From an uncultured Burkholderiales bacterium (lineage in GTDB: Bacteria; Pseudomonadota; Gammaproteobacteria; Burkholderiales; Burkholderiaceae_F), in the NCBI GenBank assembly GCA_903871435.1, contig CAIQGU010000364.1, forward strand, positions 1-7,695: DNA of 7,695 nucleotides, read 5' to 3'. The position numbers and the translations under genes were made by a program. Positions 1-6,563 of this stretch are shown in pieces (position 1 is the first letter of the stretch; each line of letters starts with the position of its first letter). The notes beneath the pieces were generated by a model. That model saw only the letters and a program-made list of their open reading frames with translations, did not search any database and was not told where the DNA came from.

Positions 1-608
1 AGGGTTGCGCTCAAGTTCCGCGCGCCTGCAGCCGGTCCTTCGCCAGCCAGCCCCGGGAGCAGTGCGGGTAACAGACCCGGCCCGACGCCACCACCGCTAC
101 CGGCATATTCCGCGGAAAGCGCCCTGCGGACATTTACTCTGGGTGGGTCAAGATCCGCGGACTGGGATTCGGCCGCAGAAAAACCGCCCGCGGCTTGAGC
201 CGAATGTCCGGCCTGCGCTTGCGCCAGCGATTGCTCCAATGCCTGGATATGGTTGTCCATTTCGCGCTGCTGCTGCTCGAAGCTCCGCAGGCGGGTTTCC
301 TGCGCCTCGTTGGACTGCGCCAGCGACGACTGCAGTTGCTGCGAAACCTGCTGCTGGAACGACTGGACGAATTTGTCGGACGGCGTTGCCGTGCCGAAGC
401 TTGGGGTTTCGGGCGTTTCGGCAGCAGGAGCTTCGGCGGCAGCGGGATCTGCGCTGGCTGCTCGTGGGGACGATGCCGGCAACAGCGCCAGGCAGCCCAG
501 CAAGCCGCCAACGCCCGTGAGGGTCAAGCAGACGGCGGCACGACGGGCTGACATGCGATGGAGCCAGGAAACCGCCGCGCTGAGGAGATTGTTTGGACTA
601 TTTGACAT
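1..608 (-). CDS. traB: TraB-like type IV secretion protein (VirB10 class), N-terminal part
   Basis: The reading frame is open to the left edge, so only the N-terminal 202 or so residues are present. TraB/VirB10 proteins are anchored in the inner membrane and span the periplasm to the outer membrane ring. Seen here: a short cytoplasmic tail, basic residues (HRMSARR), one hydrophobic segment at about residues 24-45, an Ala/Pro/Glu linker, a Gln-rich stretch predicted to be coiled coil at about 75-135, then a Gly/Pro-rich region. This is the usual layout of TraB before its C-terminal domain, which is off the window. I chose the ATG at 608, which overlaps the end of traK by 11 bases; an in-frame ATG at 554 gives a protein starting MSARRAAV. 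Neither has a strong Shine-Dalgarno sequence. With the 554 start, the LLGC motif would be near enough to the N terminus to suggest a lipoprotein, but the longer start makes a membrane anchor more likely. The identity comes mainly from position after traK and from topology. Confidence 0.62.
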   Translation of the reverse strand, partial: MSNSPNNLLSAAVSWLHRMSARRAAVCLTLTGVGGLLGCLALLPASSPRAASADPAAAEAPAAETPETPSFGTATPSDKFVQSFQQQVSQQLQSSLAQSNEAQETRLRSFEQQQREMDNHIQALEQSLAQAQAGHSAQAAGGFSAAESQSADLDPPRVNVRRALSAEYAGSGGGVGPGLLPALLPGLAGEGPAAGARNLSAT

Positions 609-1350
609 AGACGAGATACACATTGGTGCTGAGCCGGCTGGAGCGCAGTTCGAATTCGTCGGCAGCCAGCGCCCGCAGGGAACCCAGTTCCGGTATGCGG
701 ATAAGCAGGTTGCTTGGAACAATGGACAGCGGTTGGCTGGGATTGACCGTGCTGATCTGCGCCAGGATTCCCGTTTGCCGGCGGGACTTCCATACTTCCT
801 GGGCAACGATGCGATAGGGCGACTGGTCAAATAGCACGCGGTCGCTGTGCAGGACCTGATAACCCGCCGGCGTATGGCCCAGCATCATCGCTTTGAGCAA
901 GCCGAGTACACCCGGCTGCGAATGACCGCTCGTGGAATCCCCACGTACTGCCACGCTATTACGCACCGTGACTACCGGCGCGTAGGGCAGGGCGCTGCTT
1001 ACCCGGGCCAGGTACAGCGTGCCCGTGCGTCTGCCACGCAGCGTGAGACGCTGTTCGATGTTGTTGCTGCGTGGCCGGATGATCAGGGTTCGCGGATCAA
1101 GGAGCGTGCAGGCAACGTCGGCTTCGCGTTCCCAGGAATCATCAAAGGGTTCGGGCATGACCAAACGCGTGTCCGAGCCCAGGTGTACGGGAACCGGCAG
1201 GTAGGTATTGCCGTCCCAGACCACTTCTGTCGCCAGTGCCGCCGGCGCAGGTATGCCGCAAAGGCCGGCAACGGAGGCCAGCAGCGGCAGCAAGTACCGC
1301 TTCCATACGGATGGCGGGTGCTTGCTTGCCTGAGAGATTGAAAAATGCAT
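598..1350 (-). CDS. traK: TraK-like periplasmic/outer-membrane core protein of a type IV secretion system
   Basis: The protein has 250 residues, close to the size of F-plasmid TraK (VirB9 class), which binds TraB and TraV in the outer membrane complex. A signal peptide is visible: a basic start to the core at WKR (16-18), a hydrophobic core at about 19-38 and a likely cleavage after ALA at residue 40. The mature part is rich in short beta-strand-like stretches, as expected of this class, for example GTLYLARV in the middle and NVYLVYV at the C terminus. The n-region before the hydrophobic core is long (18 residues), but the start is well supported: GGGAG at 1356-1360 lies 5 bases before the ATG. 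The gene begins 15 bases after traE and its end overlaps the start of traB. The DUF3438-like proteins of ICE-type (MPF-G) systems occupy the same place and are an alternative. I see no diagnostic motif, so the call rests on order, size and export signal. Confidence 0.62.
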   Translation of the reverse strand: MHFSISQASKHPPSVWKRYLLPLLASVAGLCGIPAPAALATEVVWDGNTYLPVPVHLGSDTRLVMPEPFDDSWEREADVACTLLDPRTLIIRPRSNNIEQRLTLRGRRTGTLYLARVSSALPYAPVVTVRNSVAVRGDSTSGHSQPGVLGLLKAMMLGHTPAGYQVLHSDRVLFDQSPYRIVAQEVWKSRRQTGILAQISTVNPSQPLSIVPSNLLIRIPELGSLRALAADEFELRSSRLSTNVYLVYVK

Positions 1351-1355
1351 GCGTA

Positions 1356-1360
1356 CTCCC
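1356..1360 (-). promoter_or_regulatory. Ribosome binding site of traK
   Basis: GGGAG on the minus strand, 5 bases before the ATG at 1350. It sits in the 15-base gap after the traE stop, behind a run of A residues, and fixes the traK start. Confidence 0.7.
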
Positions 1361-1365
1361 GTTTT

Positions 1366-2001
1366 TTATTGCGCGGCAGGTGTGTTGCTGGCGGAAAGTG
1401 GTGATGTGTCTTTCACCTCGAAGCCATCGAGGAGGATGCCCGTGGGGTTACGACGCGATGGTGAGCCCAGGTGCAGCCGCAAGTGAATTTCCGAGTCGCG
1501 CGACTCCATGGGTATGCCACTGGCATAGACGACGCGCTCTCCTTTGACGAAATAGTCAAAGCTGCCAGTCTCGGTCTTGCGCATTTGTTCGGTGCCCGTG
1601 GCTTCAAAGAAAGTTCTTGATTGATTTTGGGTTTCGACGTCACGCTGCAGTTCCGCGCGCGCGCGCTGCAGTGCCGGAATGAACGACGCAGCCGCGTAGG
1701 TTTCGAATTCATCGAAGCGCTCATGGAAGCCTTTACTGCCGCTGAAATTGGTAACCAGGCTCGCGAGGTAGCGTGCCGTTGCACGTATGTTCTGTTCTGC
1801 TATGCCGGGCGAATAAACCCCGGCTATGGCGCCGGGTACCACCATTACCGGCATACGCAGGGTGATCTCGCGCGCATGACCCAATGCCGCAAAGGTGAAA
1901 CCCATGCTCACCACTGTGACGAGCGTCAGCACCAGACAGATGCTGGCCGCGAGCACCGTATTGCGCCGGATGGCAATTTCGAGGGTGGCGAAGTCGGTCA
2001 T
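1366..2001 (-). CDS. traE: TraE-like inner-membrane protein of a type IV secretion system (VirB8 class)
   Basis: The protein has 211 residues; F TraE has about 190. TraE is an essential assembly component anchored in the inner membrane with a periplasmic domain. Seen here: a short cytoplasmic N terminus with IRRN (11-14), one transmembrane segment at about 16-40, then a soluble domain. Features typical of the family include a proline-containing stretch just after the membrane, VYSPGIAEQ (62-70), followed by a helix with ARYLASLVTNFS (76-87), where family members have an equivalent FA..L.N. motif. Then comes a charged helical region (91-135) and a strand-rich end, including EIHLRLHLG (171-179). 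The start ATG is 6 bases after the traL stop and has no clear Shine-Dalgarno, which suggests coupling to traL translation. G+C is lower here than in the neighbouring housekeeping genes (53% over 1561-1620 by hand count). Of the five conjugation-like genes this one is the most recognisable. Confidence 0.72.
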   Translation of the reverse strand: MTDFATLEIAIRRNTVLAASICLVLTLVTVVSMGFTFAALGHAREITLRMPVMVVPGAIAGVYSPGIAEQNIRATARYLASLVTNFSGSKGFHERFDEFETYAAASFIPALQRARAELQRDVETQNQSRTFFEATGTEQMRKTETGSFDYFVKGERVVYASGIPMESRDSEIHLRLHLGSPSRRNPTGILLDGFEVKDTSPLSASNTPAAQ

Positions 2002-2007
2002 GGCGGA

Positions 2008-2259
2008 TCAGGGAACCAGGGAGCGCAGGCGCTGATCGAGCAGTCCGCTCAACGGTAGCCCGCGGCGGTAGAGCTGATGGACCAGGTAACCATCGGGCTT
2101 GCCGACGGTTGCTTGGATGTAGGCGATACACGCAAGCGTGGCCACTACCAGGCCGGCTACCGGATCGACCGTGCGCAGCAGGAAAAGCGGCACCATGAAG
2201 ACCATGAGGTATTCGCCCATGCGGCTGTTGTTGTCGATGAGGCGCGGAACGGGTCTCAA
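2008..2259 (-). CDS. traL: TraL-like inner-membrane protein of a type IV secretion system, TTG start
   Basis: A protein of 83 residues (F TraL has about 90) with the TraL layout: a short N terminus with PRLIDN (5-10), a hydrophobic central half (about 17-50) that could hold two membrane segments, then a polar C-terminal tail with DGYLVHQLY (56-64) and a GLP turn (67-69). TraL (VirB3 class) helps pilus assembly at the inner membrane. No ATG or GTG fits the conserved region. The start is a TTG at 2259 whose last bases overlap the traA stop (TTGA), and it is preceded by GGAGGT at 5 bases' distance, so the TTG is well supported. The next in-frame ATG (residue 14, SRMGEY) would delete the PRL region. 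The protein is small and weakly conserved, and the name relies on the neighbours traA and traE. Confidence 0.66.
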   Translation of the reverse strand: MRPVPRLIDNNSRMGEYLMVFMVPLFLLRTVDPVAGLVVATLACIAYIQATVGKPDGYLVHQLYRRGLPLSGLLDQRLRSLVP

Positions 2260-2576
2260 CCGGCACCTCCCAGGGCCTGGGCGGTATTGCGCATGGAGAC
2301 GACGATGAGTGGCACGAAGAAGATGAGACCTCCGGCCGCCATGACGCCCAGCGCATGCATGAAGCCGCGCTCCAGGAACATGTAGATGCCCATGGCGACG
2401 ACCACGGCAGAACCGACGAGACCCCAGGGGCCATAAAGAACGCTGCGAAACGCCGACCACAGCGTTGAGCCGGCGTCCGCCGTGCCCGATTGCGCCATGG
2501 CAGCCAGCGGCGCAAGGGTTAGTGCGCACAGAAGGCTGCGCAGGGACGTGCGCAGCGTGAGCAGGGATTTTTTCAT
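2256..2576 (-). CDS. traA: Pilin-like protein (TraA/VirB2 class), type IV secretion
   Basis: The protein has 106 residues. A clear signal peptide is present: KK at 2-3, R residues at 9 and 13, a hydrophobic core at about 14-25 and a cleavage site after AMA (residue 28). The mature chain of 78 residues has two hydrophobic segments (about 52-67 and 76-94) joined by a short loop with LERGFMH. This hairpin is the standard topology of F-type TraA and VirB2/TrbC pilins, which are held in the inner membrane before being built into the pilus. The start is supported by GGAGA at 2583-2587, 6 bases upstream. The gene is the first of the tra block, as in the F plasmid, and its stop overlaps the start of traL. 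The sequence is not closely recognisable as F TraA; a VirB2/TrbC-like pilin or an ICE-type membrane protein (TIGR03745-like) are alternatives of the same role. Confidence 0.64.
   Translation of the reverse strand: MKKSLLTLRTSLRSLLCALTLAPLAAMAQSGTADAGSTLWSAFRSVLYGPWGLVGSAVVVAMGIYMFLERGFMHALGVMAAGGLIFFVPLIVVSMRNTAQALGGAG
2265..2270 (-). promoter_or_regulatory. Ribosome binding site that decides the TTG start of traL
   Basis: GGAGGT lies within the last codons of the pilin gene, 5 bases before TTG at 2259-2257. It is the strongest Shine-Dalgarno sequence I found among the genes of the window and is the main reason to accept a TTG start. Confidence 0.7.
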
Positions 2577-2698
2577 GCCGAGTCTCCGTTTGCGCTACCC
2601 GCCGATTCCGCTGAATGGACGGGTCAAGCGCGCAGGAGAATCATGCGAGGCTTCGGCCGTTTAGGCGCTACCGAAGCCAGTACGGTGTTCTTCGCGGT
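2577..2698. other. Intergenic junction between the core operon and the tra block
   Basis: This 122-base gap is the only real spacer in the left half of the window. It holds the inverted repeat at 2649-2678 and the pilin ribosome binding site (2583-2587). A TTGACC (about 2612-2617, minus strand) resembles a -35 box, but no convincing -10 box follows at 16-18 bases. No direct repeat, tRNA end or integrase site is visible. If the tra block belongs to an inserted element, one edge may lie here. Confidence 0.5.
2649..2678. repeat. Perfect 8-base inverted repeat, possible hairpin
   Basis: GGCTTCGG at 2649-2656 pairs with CCGAAGCC at 2671-2678, with a 14-base loop. It lies 21 bases beyond the stop of the metallopeptidase gene, where a terminator is expected. 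No T-run follows on either strand, so it is a poor intrinsic terminator. It could instead be an operator for the tra genes or an RNA end-stabilising hairpin. Confidence 0.45.
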
Positions 2699-3592
2699 CT
2701 ACAGCGGCAAACTCGCCAGATCTTCCTTGCGGATGTGATCCCGCGCTGCCTCGAACCCCGGCAGCAGGCGGGCAACCTGGGCCCAGAACTGCGGGCTGTG
2801 GTTGAGTTCTTTCAGATGCGCCAGTTCGTGGGCCACCACGTAGTCGATCACGGGCAGCGTGAAGTGCACCAGGCGCCAGTTGAGCCGGATGCGGCCGTCG
2901 GCGGCGCAGGAGCCCCATTGCGACCGGGCCGACGACAGGGCCCAGGACGTATAGCGCACGCCGTTGCGGGTACTGAGCGCGTCCAGCCGTTCGCCCAGCA
3001 CGCGGGTGGCCTGTTCTTTGAGCCAGGCCTGCACGGCATCGCGCACCTGCACCTCGGCGGCGTCGGCCGGCAGGGCCAGGCGCAGTTCGTCGCCGTTGGG
3101 TCCGGCTGCCAGTTCCGAGGCGCGCAGGTCGGCGCGCAGCCGCAGCGTGATGGTGCCGCCCAGGAACGGCAACTGACCGCCATCGGCGAAGTTCACCTGG
3201 GGCAACTGGCGCTTGGCGCGCCACTGGCGCCATTGCTCCAGGCGCGTACGAATCCAGCGCTCCTTTTCCAGGATGGCGATTTCGATATCGCGCAGCGACA
3301 CCCAGCGCGGCGCGCTGATGGTGAGGCCGCGATCGTCGATCTGGAAACCGATGGTGCGGCGGCGCGCGCGGCGCAAGGTGTAGCTGCACCGCTCCCCCGA
3401 CAGCACGACGTGCCGGTCGGGTCCGGGCGCGGCGGCCGCCGTGGCATTGGTGGGCGCGGCTGGCGCCGCGGGCACATCGAATCCCAGGCTCAGTTGCACA
3501 GGCGCCGGCGTTTTTTGCGAGGGCGCGGGCTCGGTGACTGCCAGGCCTACGCCGCGGCGCGGACTTGCCGGTGCGCGCGCGGCTTTCGTCAT
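2699..3592 (-). CDS. YgjP-like zinc metallopeptidase (DUF45 family)
   Basis: The protein has 297 residues. The C-terminal half carries the family signature: WALSSARSQWGSC (217-229), then RLNWRL (236-241), then the zinc-binding HELAH (255-259) followed by NHSPQFW (264-270). H255, H259 and H265 are the likely metal ligands and E256 the catalytic base. The core domain starts near residue 60; the first 60 or so residues are rich in Ala, Pro and Thr, look disordered and are not part of the family core. YgjP-type proteins resemble metalloproteases, but their physiological substrate is generally not known. I see no signal peptide, so it is probably cytoplasmic. The start ATG overlaps the plsC stop (ATGA); the frame stays open upstream into plsC, but that part is a shadow. 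It is the last gene of the glyQ operon. In relatives this gene commonly follows plsC, from my memory of Burkholderiales gene order. Confidence 0.93.
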   Translation of the reverse strand: MTKAARAPASPRRGVGLAVTEPAPSQKTPAPVQLSLGFDVPAAPAAPTNATAAAAPGPDRHVVLSGERCSYTLRRARRRTIGFQIDDRGLTISAPRWVSLRDIEIAILEKERWIRTRLEQWRQWRAKRQLPQVNFADGGQLPFLGGTITLRLRADLRASELAAGPNGDELRLALPADAAEVQVRDAVQAWLKEQATRVLGERLDALSTRNGVRYTSWALSSARSQWGSCAADGRIRLNWRLVHFTLPVIDYVVAHELAHLKELNHSPQFWAQVARLLPGFEAARDHIRKEDLASLPL

Positions 3593-4410
3593 GCCGACGC
3601 GGTTCCGCGCTGGGCAGGTTCGCTCTGCGTGGCGCGCAGCGCGGCATAACGGTGGGGGGCAATACGGTGCATCTCGGTTTCTATCCAGTTCTCGACCTGT
3701 GCGGCAACCGCATCGGCGGACTTGCCGGACGGATCGATGGGCGGGCCTATCGATACCGTTATCGTACCCGGCAATTTGATAAATGCCTTGCGCGGCCACA
3801 GTTCCCCCGAATTGACCGCGATCGGCACGATCCGGGTGGCGGTGCGCACCGCCAGGCGCGCGCCGCCGGTCTTGTACCGCGGGTGCGCGCCGGGCGCGGT
3901 GCGCGTGCCCTCGGGGAAGATGACGATCCACCAGCCCTTGGCGAGGCGCTCTGTGCCTTGCTCTACCACCTGCTCGAAGGCGTCCTTGCCGCGCGAGCGG
4001 TCGATGTTGATCATCCCCAGCGTGGCGATACCCCAGCCGAAGAAGGGCAGGTAGTTGAGTTCGCGCTTGTAGACGAAGGTTAGCGGTCGTGGCATGGCAG
4101 TGGTGAGCCACAGGGTTTCCCAGGCCGACTGATGCTTGCTCAATACGATGACAGGCTCGTCGGGCAGGTTCTGCGCGCCCTCTACCTGGCAGCGTATGCC
4201 GCAGATCACCCGCGCGGCGGCGACGGCCAGGCGCGTCCAGCCCGTCACCAGCCAGTAACGCCGCTGCTGCGGAACCCAGGACCACGCCAGTGTCAGGAAG
4301 GAATAGGGCGCCACGGTGAGCAGCAGCACCAGCAGGTACAGGGCCGAGCGCAGCGCCAGCACCACCGTGGCTGCTGGCGTGGGCCGGCCGCCTGCTCCGT
4401 GGGGTGTCAT
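3589..4410 (-). CDS. plsC: 1-acyl-sn-glycerol-3-phosphate acyltransferase
   Basis: A protein of 273 residues of the PlsC/LPLAT family, which acylates lysophosphatidic acid to phosphatidic acid at the inner membrane. The four acyltransferase blocks are visible: HQSAWE (93-98), with H93 as catalytic base; INIDRSRG (134-141); FPEGTRT (165-171); and VPIAVNSG (195-202). The first block ends in Glu instead of the common Asp of HxxxxD, as I recall from several beta-proteobacterial homologues, so it probably does not mean loss of activity. A hydrophobic segment at about 14-42 anchors the N terminus. The gene starts within the glyS stop (ATGA) and ends within the start of the next gene (ATGA). LPS- or aminolipid-specific acyltransferases share the fold, but the operon position fits a general PlsC. 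Confidence 0.94.
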   Translation of the reverse strand: MTPHGAGGRPTPAATVVLALRSALYLLVLLLTVAPYSFLTLAWSWVPQQRRYWLVTGWTRLAVAAARVICGIRCQVEGAQNLPDEPVIVLSKHQSAWETLWLTTAMPRPLTFVYKRELNYLPFFGWGIATLGMINIDRSRGKDAFEQVVEQGTERLAKGWWIVIFPEGTRTAPGAHPRYKTGGARLAVRTATRIVPIAVNSGELWPRKAFIKLPGTITVSIGPPIDPSGKSADAVAAQVENWIETEMHRIAPHRYAALRATQSEPAQRGTASA

Positions 4411-6563
4411 CCCGCGGCCAGCAGGGATATATCCGCAATCCGGTTCATGAGCGTGCGCAACTGCCCAAGCAACGCCAGCCGGTTGGCGCGTAACGCCGGC
4501 TCCTCCACCAGCACCATCACGTCATCGAAGAACCGGTCCACCGGTTGCTTGAGCGGCGTGAGCGCGCGCAGCAAGCCGGCATCGTCGCCGGCTTCTTCTG
4601 CCGCGCGGATACGCGGCGCCACCTGGTCGTAGGCAGCGGCCAGTTCCTTCTCGGCCGGTTCCATCAGCAGCGCGGGATCGATCGCCGCCGCCACGGCATC
4701 GGGCGCGCTCTTCTTGAGCAGATTGGCAATACGCTTGTTGGCGGCCGCCAGGTTCGCCGCTTCGGGCAATTGCATGAACGCGCGCACGGCAGCCATGCGC
4801 GTGCCGATGCGATCGATGCGGCCGGGCCGCAGGCTGAGCACGGCGTCGACCTCGCGCGCCCCGTAACCCTGGTCCACCAGCGTGCCGCGCAGCCGCTCGA
4901 ACAGAAACTGCTCCACGGCATCTTCTGCGCGTGTAAAGCCCTTGGGAAATTGCTCGGGCGGGAAAGCATCAAACGCGAGCGCGATGAGCCCTTGCAGGGG
5001 GATGGGCAGGGCCTTTTCTTCCAGGATGCGCAACACGCCCAGGGCGTTGCGGCGCAGTGCGTAGGGATCGCGGTCGCCGCTGGGCCGCTCGCCCACGCCA
5101 AACAGGCCGGCCAGGGTTTCCATCTTGTCGGCCAGCGCCACGCAGGCGCCCACCAGACCGCTGGGAACGGCGTCGCCGGCAAATCGCGGGCGATAGTGGT
5201 CCTCGATGGCAGCGGCGACGTTTTCGTCAGCGCCTTCCAGACGGGCGTAAATGGTGCCCATCTCGCCTTGCAGTTCGGGGAACTCGCCCACCATGAGCGT
5301 GCCCAGGTCCGCCTTGGCGAGCAGGGCCGCGCGGGCCACTGCATCGGCCGGGATGCCCAGGCTGGCCGGCACTTCGGCGGCGATGCGGCCGGCAATCGTT
5401 ACCAGCCGGTCGATGCGCTGGCGCTGCGAGCCCAGCGCATTGTGGTAGACCACGCTTGCAGTGCCGGCCAGGCGCGATTCGAGCGTGTGCAGCCGGTCCT
5501 GGTCGAAGAAGAACTTCGCATCGGCCAGGCGCGCGCGCACCACGCGGGCGTTGCCGCCCACGATGGCCGAGGGGTCGGCGGTTTCGATATTGCTCACCAG
5601 TAAAAAGCGGTTGCGCAATTGCCCTTGCGCGTCCTTGAGTGCGAAATACTTCTGGTTCTGCTGCATGGTGAGGATCAGGCAGCTCTGCGGCACGGCCAGG
5701 AAAGTCTCCTCGAACCCCGATTCATAGACGACCGGCCATTCCACCAGTGCGTTCACTTCCTCTACCAGCGCTTCGGGCATCACGACTTCGGCCCCCAGGC
5801 GGCTGCCGGCGGCGCGCAACTGCTGCTCGATACTGGCCTGACGCGCCTCGAAGGAGGCGATGACCTTGCCCTCGCCATACAACTGTTGTTCGTAGGTGCT
5901 GGCCGAGGTGATGGCCAGCGGGCCCGGTGCGTGGAAGCGGTGCCCGGCGCTGTTGCGCCCGGCGCTGATACCCAGCGCCTTTACGGGGACTATGTCTGCT
6001 CCGTGCAGCGCCACCAGCGCATGCACCGGCCGTACAAACTGCACCGTGGTGGCGCCGTCAGCCAGCTGGTAGCTCATCAGCTTGGGAATGGGCAGGTTCT
6101 CGATGGCTTCGAGCAGTGTGGCCTGCAGGCCCGCTGCCAGACCGATGCCGGAGCGCACGCCGCGGTAGACCAGCACGTCCTGCTTGCCGTCGGACTCCCG
6201 CGCAATATGGCTCAGGTCGTGCCCGAGTCCCAGCGCGTCGAGTTTCTTGCGCAGCGCCGGCGTCGCCCCGCCTTGGGCATCGAGGCCCACGCTGGCCGGC
6301 ACCAGCTTTTGCACGAAGGCGCGCTCGGGCGCCACCGGTCGCACGGCATCGATCAATACGGCCAGGCGGCGGGGCGAGGCGAAGTAATGCAGATTCCGCG
6401 GCTTGTCTTCCGCCAGGTCGTGCAACACCAGGCCCTGGTATACGCCAGCGGCAAACGCCTCTCCCAGGGTACGCAGCGCCTTGGGTGGCAGCTCTTCAGT
6501 GAGCAGTTCCACCAGCAGGGGCTGGACGGCACTGGCGGCGGCGTTCACCGGCAGCGCGCTCAT
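4407..6563 (-). CDS. glyS: Glycyl-tRNA synthetase beta subunit
   Basis: The protein has 718 residues; the family is usually about 690-720. GlyS is the tRNA-binding subunit of the bacterial alpha2beta2 glycyl-tRNA synthetase and works with GlyQ in the cytoplasm. Recognisable blocks in order: [15 protein letters not shown] (16-30), [10 protein letters not shown] (61-70), [10 protein letters not shown] (300-309), [18 protein letters not shown] (336-353), [20 protein letters not shown] (417-436), HYRPR (456-460), DRDPYALRR (497-505), and a C-terminal DALR-type anticodon-binding domain with [11 protein letters not shown] and [13 protein letters not shown] sequence near residues 665-705. No frameshift or lost block is seen. 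The start ATG overlaps the glyQ stop (ATGA). The next gene is plsC directly, whereas many relatives, to my memory, have gmhB in between. Confidence 0.99.
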   Translation of the reverse strand: MSALPVNAAASAVQPLLVELLTEELPPKALRTLGEAFAAGVYQGLVLHDLAEDKPRNLHYFASPRRLAVLIDAVRPVAPERAFVQKLVPASVGLDAQGGATPALRKKLDALGLGHDLSHIARESDGKQDVLVYRGVRSGIGLAAGLQATLLEAIENLPIPKLMSYQLADGATTVQFVRPVHALVALHGADIVPVKALGISAGRNSAGHRFHAPGPLAITSASTYEQQLYGEGKVIASFEARQASIEQQLRAAGSRLGAEVVMPEALVEEVNALVEWPVVYESGFEETFLAVPQSCLILTMQQNQKYFALKDAQGQLRNRFLLVSNIETADPSAIVGGNARVVRARLADAKFFFDQDRLHTLESRLAGTASVVYHNALGSQRQRIDRLVTIAGRIAAEVPASLGIPADAVARAALLAKADLGTLMVGEFPELQGEMGTIYARLEGADENVAAAIEDHYRPRFAGDAVPSGLVGACVALADKMETLAGLFGVGERPSGDRDPYALRRNALGVLRILEEKALPIPLQGLIALAFDAFPPEQFPKGFTRAEDAVEQFLFERLRGTLVDQGYGAREVDAVLSLRPGRIDRIGTRMAAVRAFMQLPEAANLAAANKRIANLLKKSAPDAVAAAIDPALLMEPAEKELAAAYDQVAPRIRAAEEAGDDAGLLRALTPLKQPVDRFFDDVMVLVEEPALRANRLALLGQLRTLMNRIADISLLAAG

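Noticed and set aside
134..511. Minus-strand 125-residue frame in the traB region
   Set aside because: Its translation is Arg/Ser/Pro-rich and low in hydrophobic pattern. The overlapping frame that runs off the left edge has a membrane segment and a coiled coil and fits TraB.
1650..1670. Alternating CG run in traE (CGCGCGCGCG)
   Set aside because: It is short, lies inside a coding region and is ordinary for a G+C-rich genome.
2600..2620. TTGACC as a -35 box for a tra promoter
   Set aside because: No acceptable -10 box follows at 16-18 bases on the minus strand, so it is only noted in the junction entry.
2643..2738. Plus-strand ORF of 31 codons starting with ATG at 2643, with AGGAG just upstream, crossing the end of the metallopeptidase gene
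   Set aside because: It is very short, overlaps a well-supported gene antisense, lies over the inverted repeat and has no recognisable sequence. The binding-site match may be chance.
2615..3649. Long plus-strand open frame opposite the metallopeptidase gene
   Set aside because: It is a shadow of the high-G+C minus-strand gene, which has a clear HExxH family signature. The plus-strand translation is Arg/Gly/Ala-rich without motifs.
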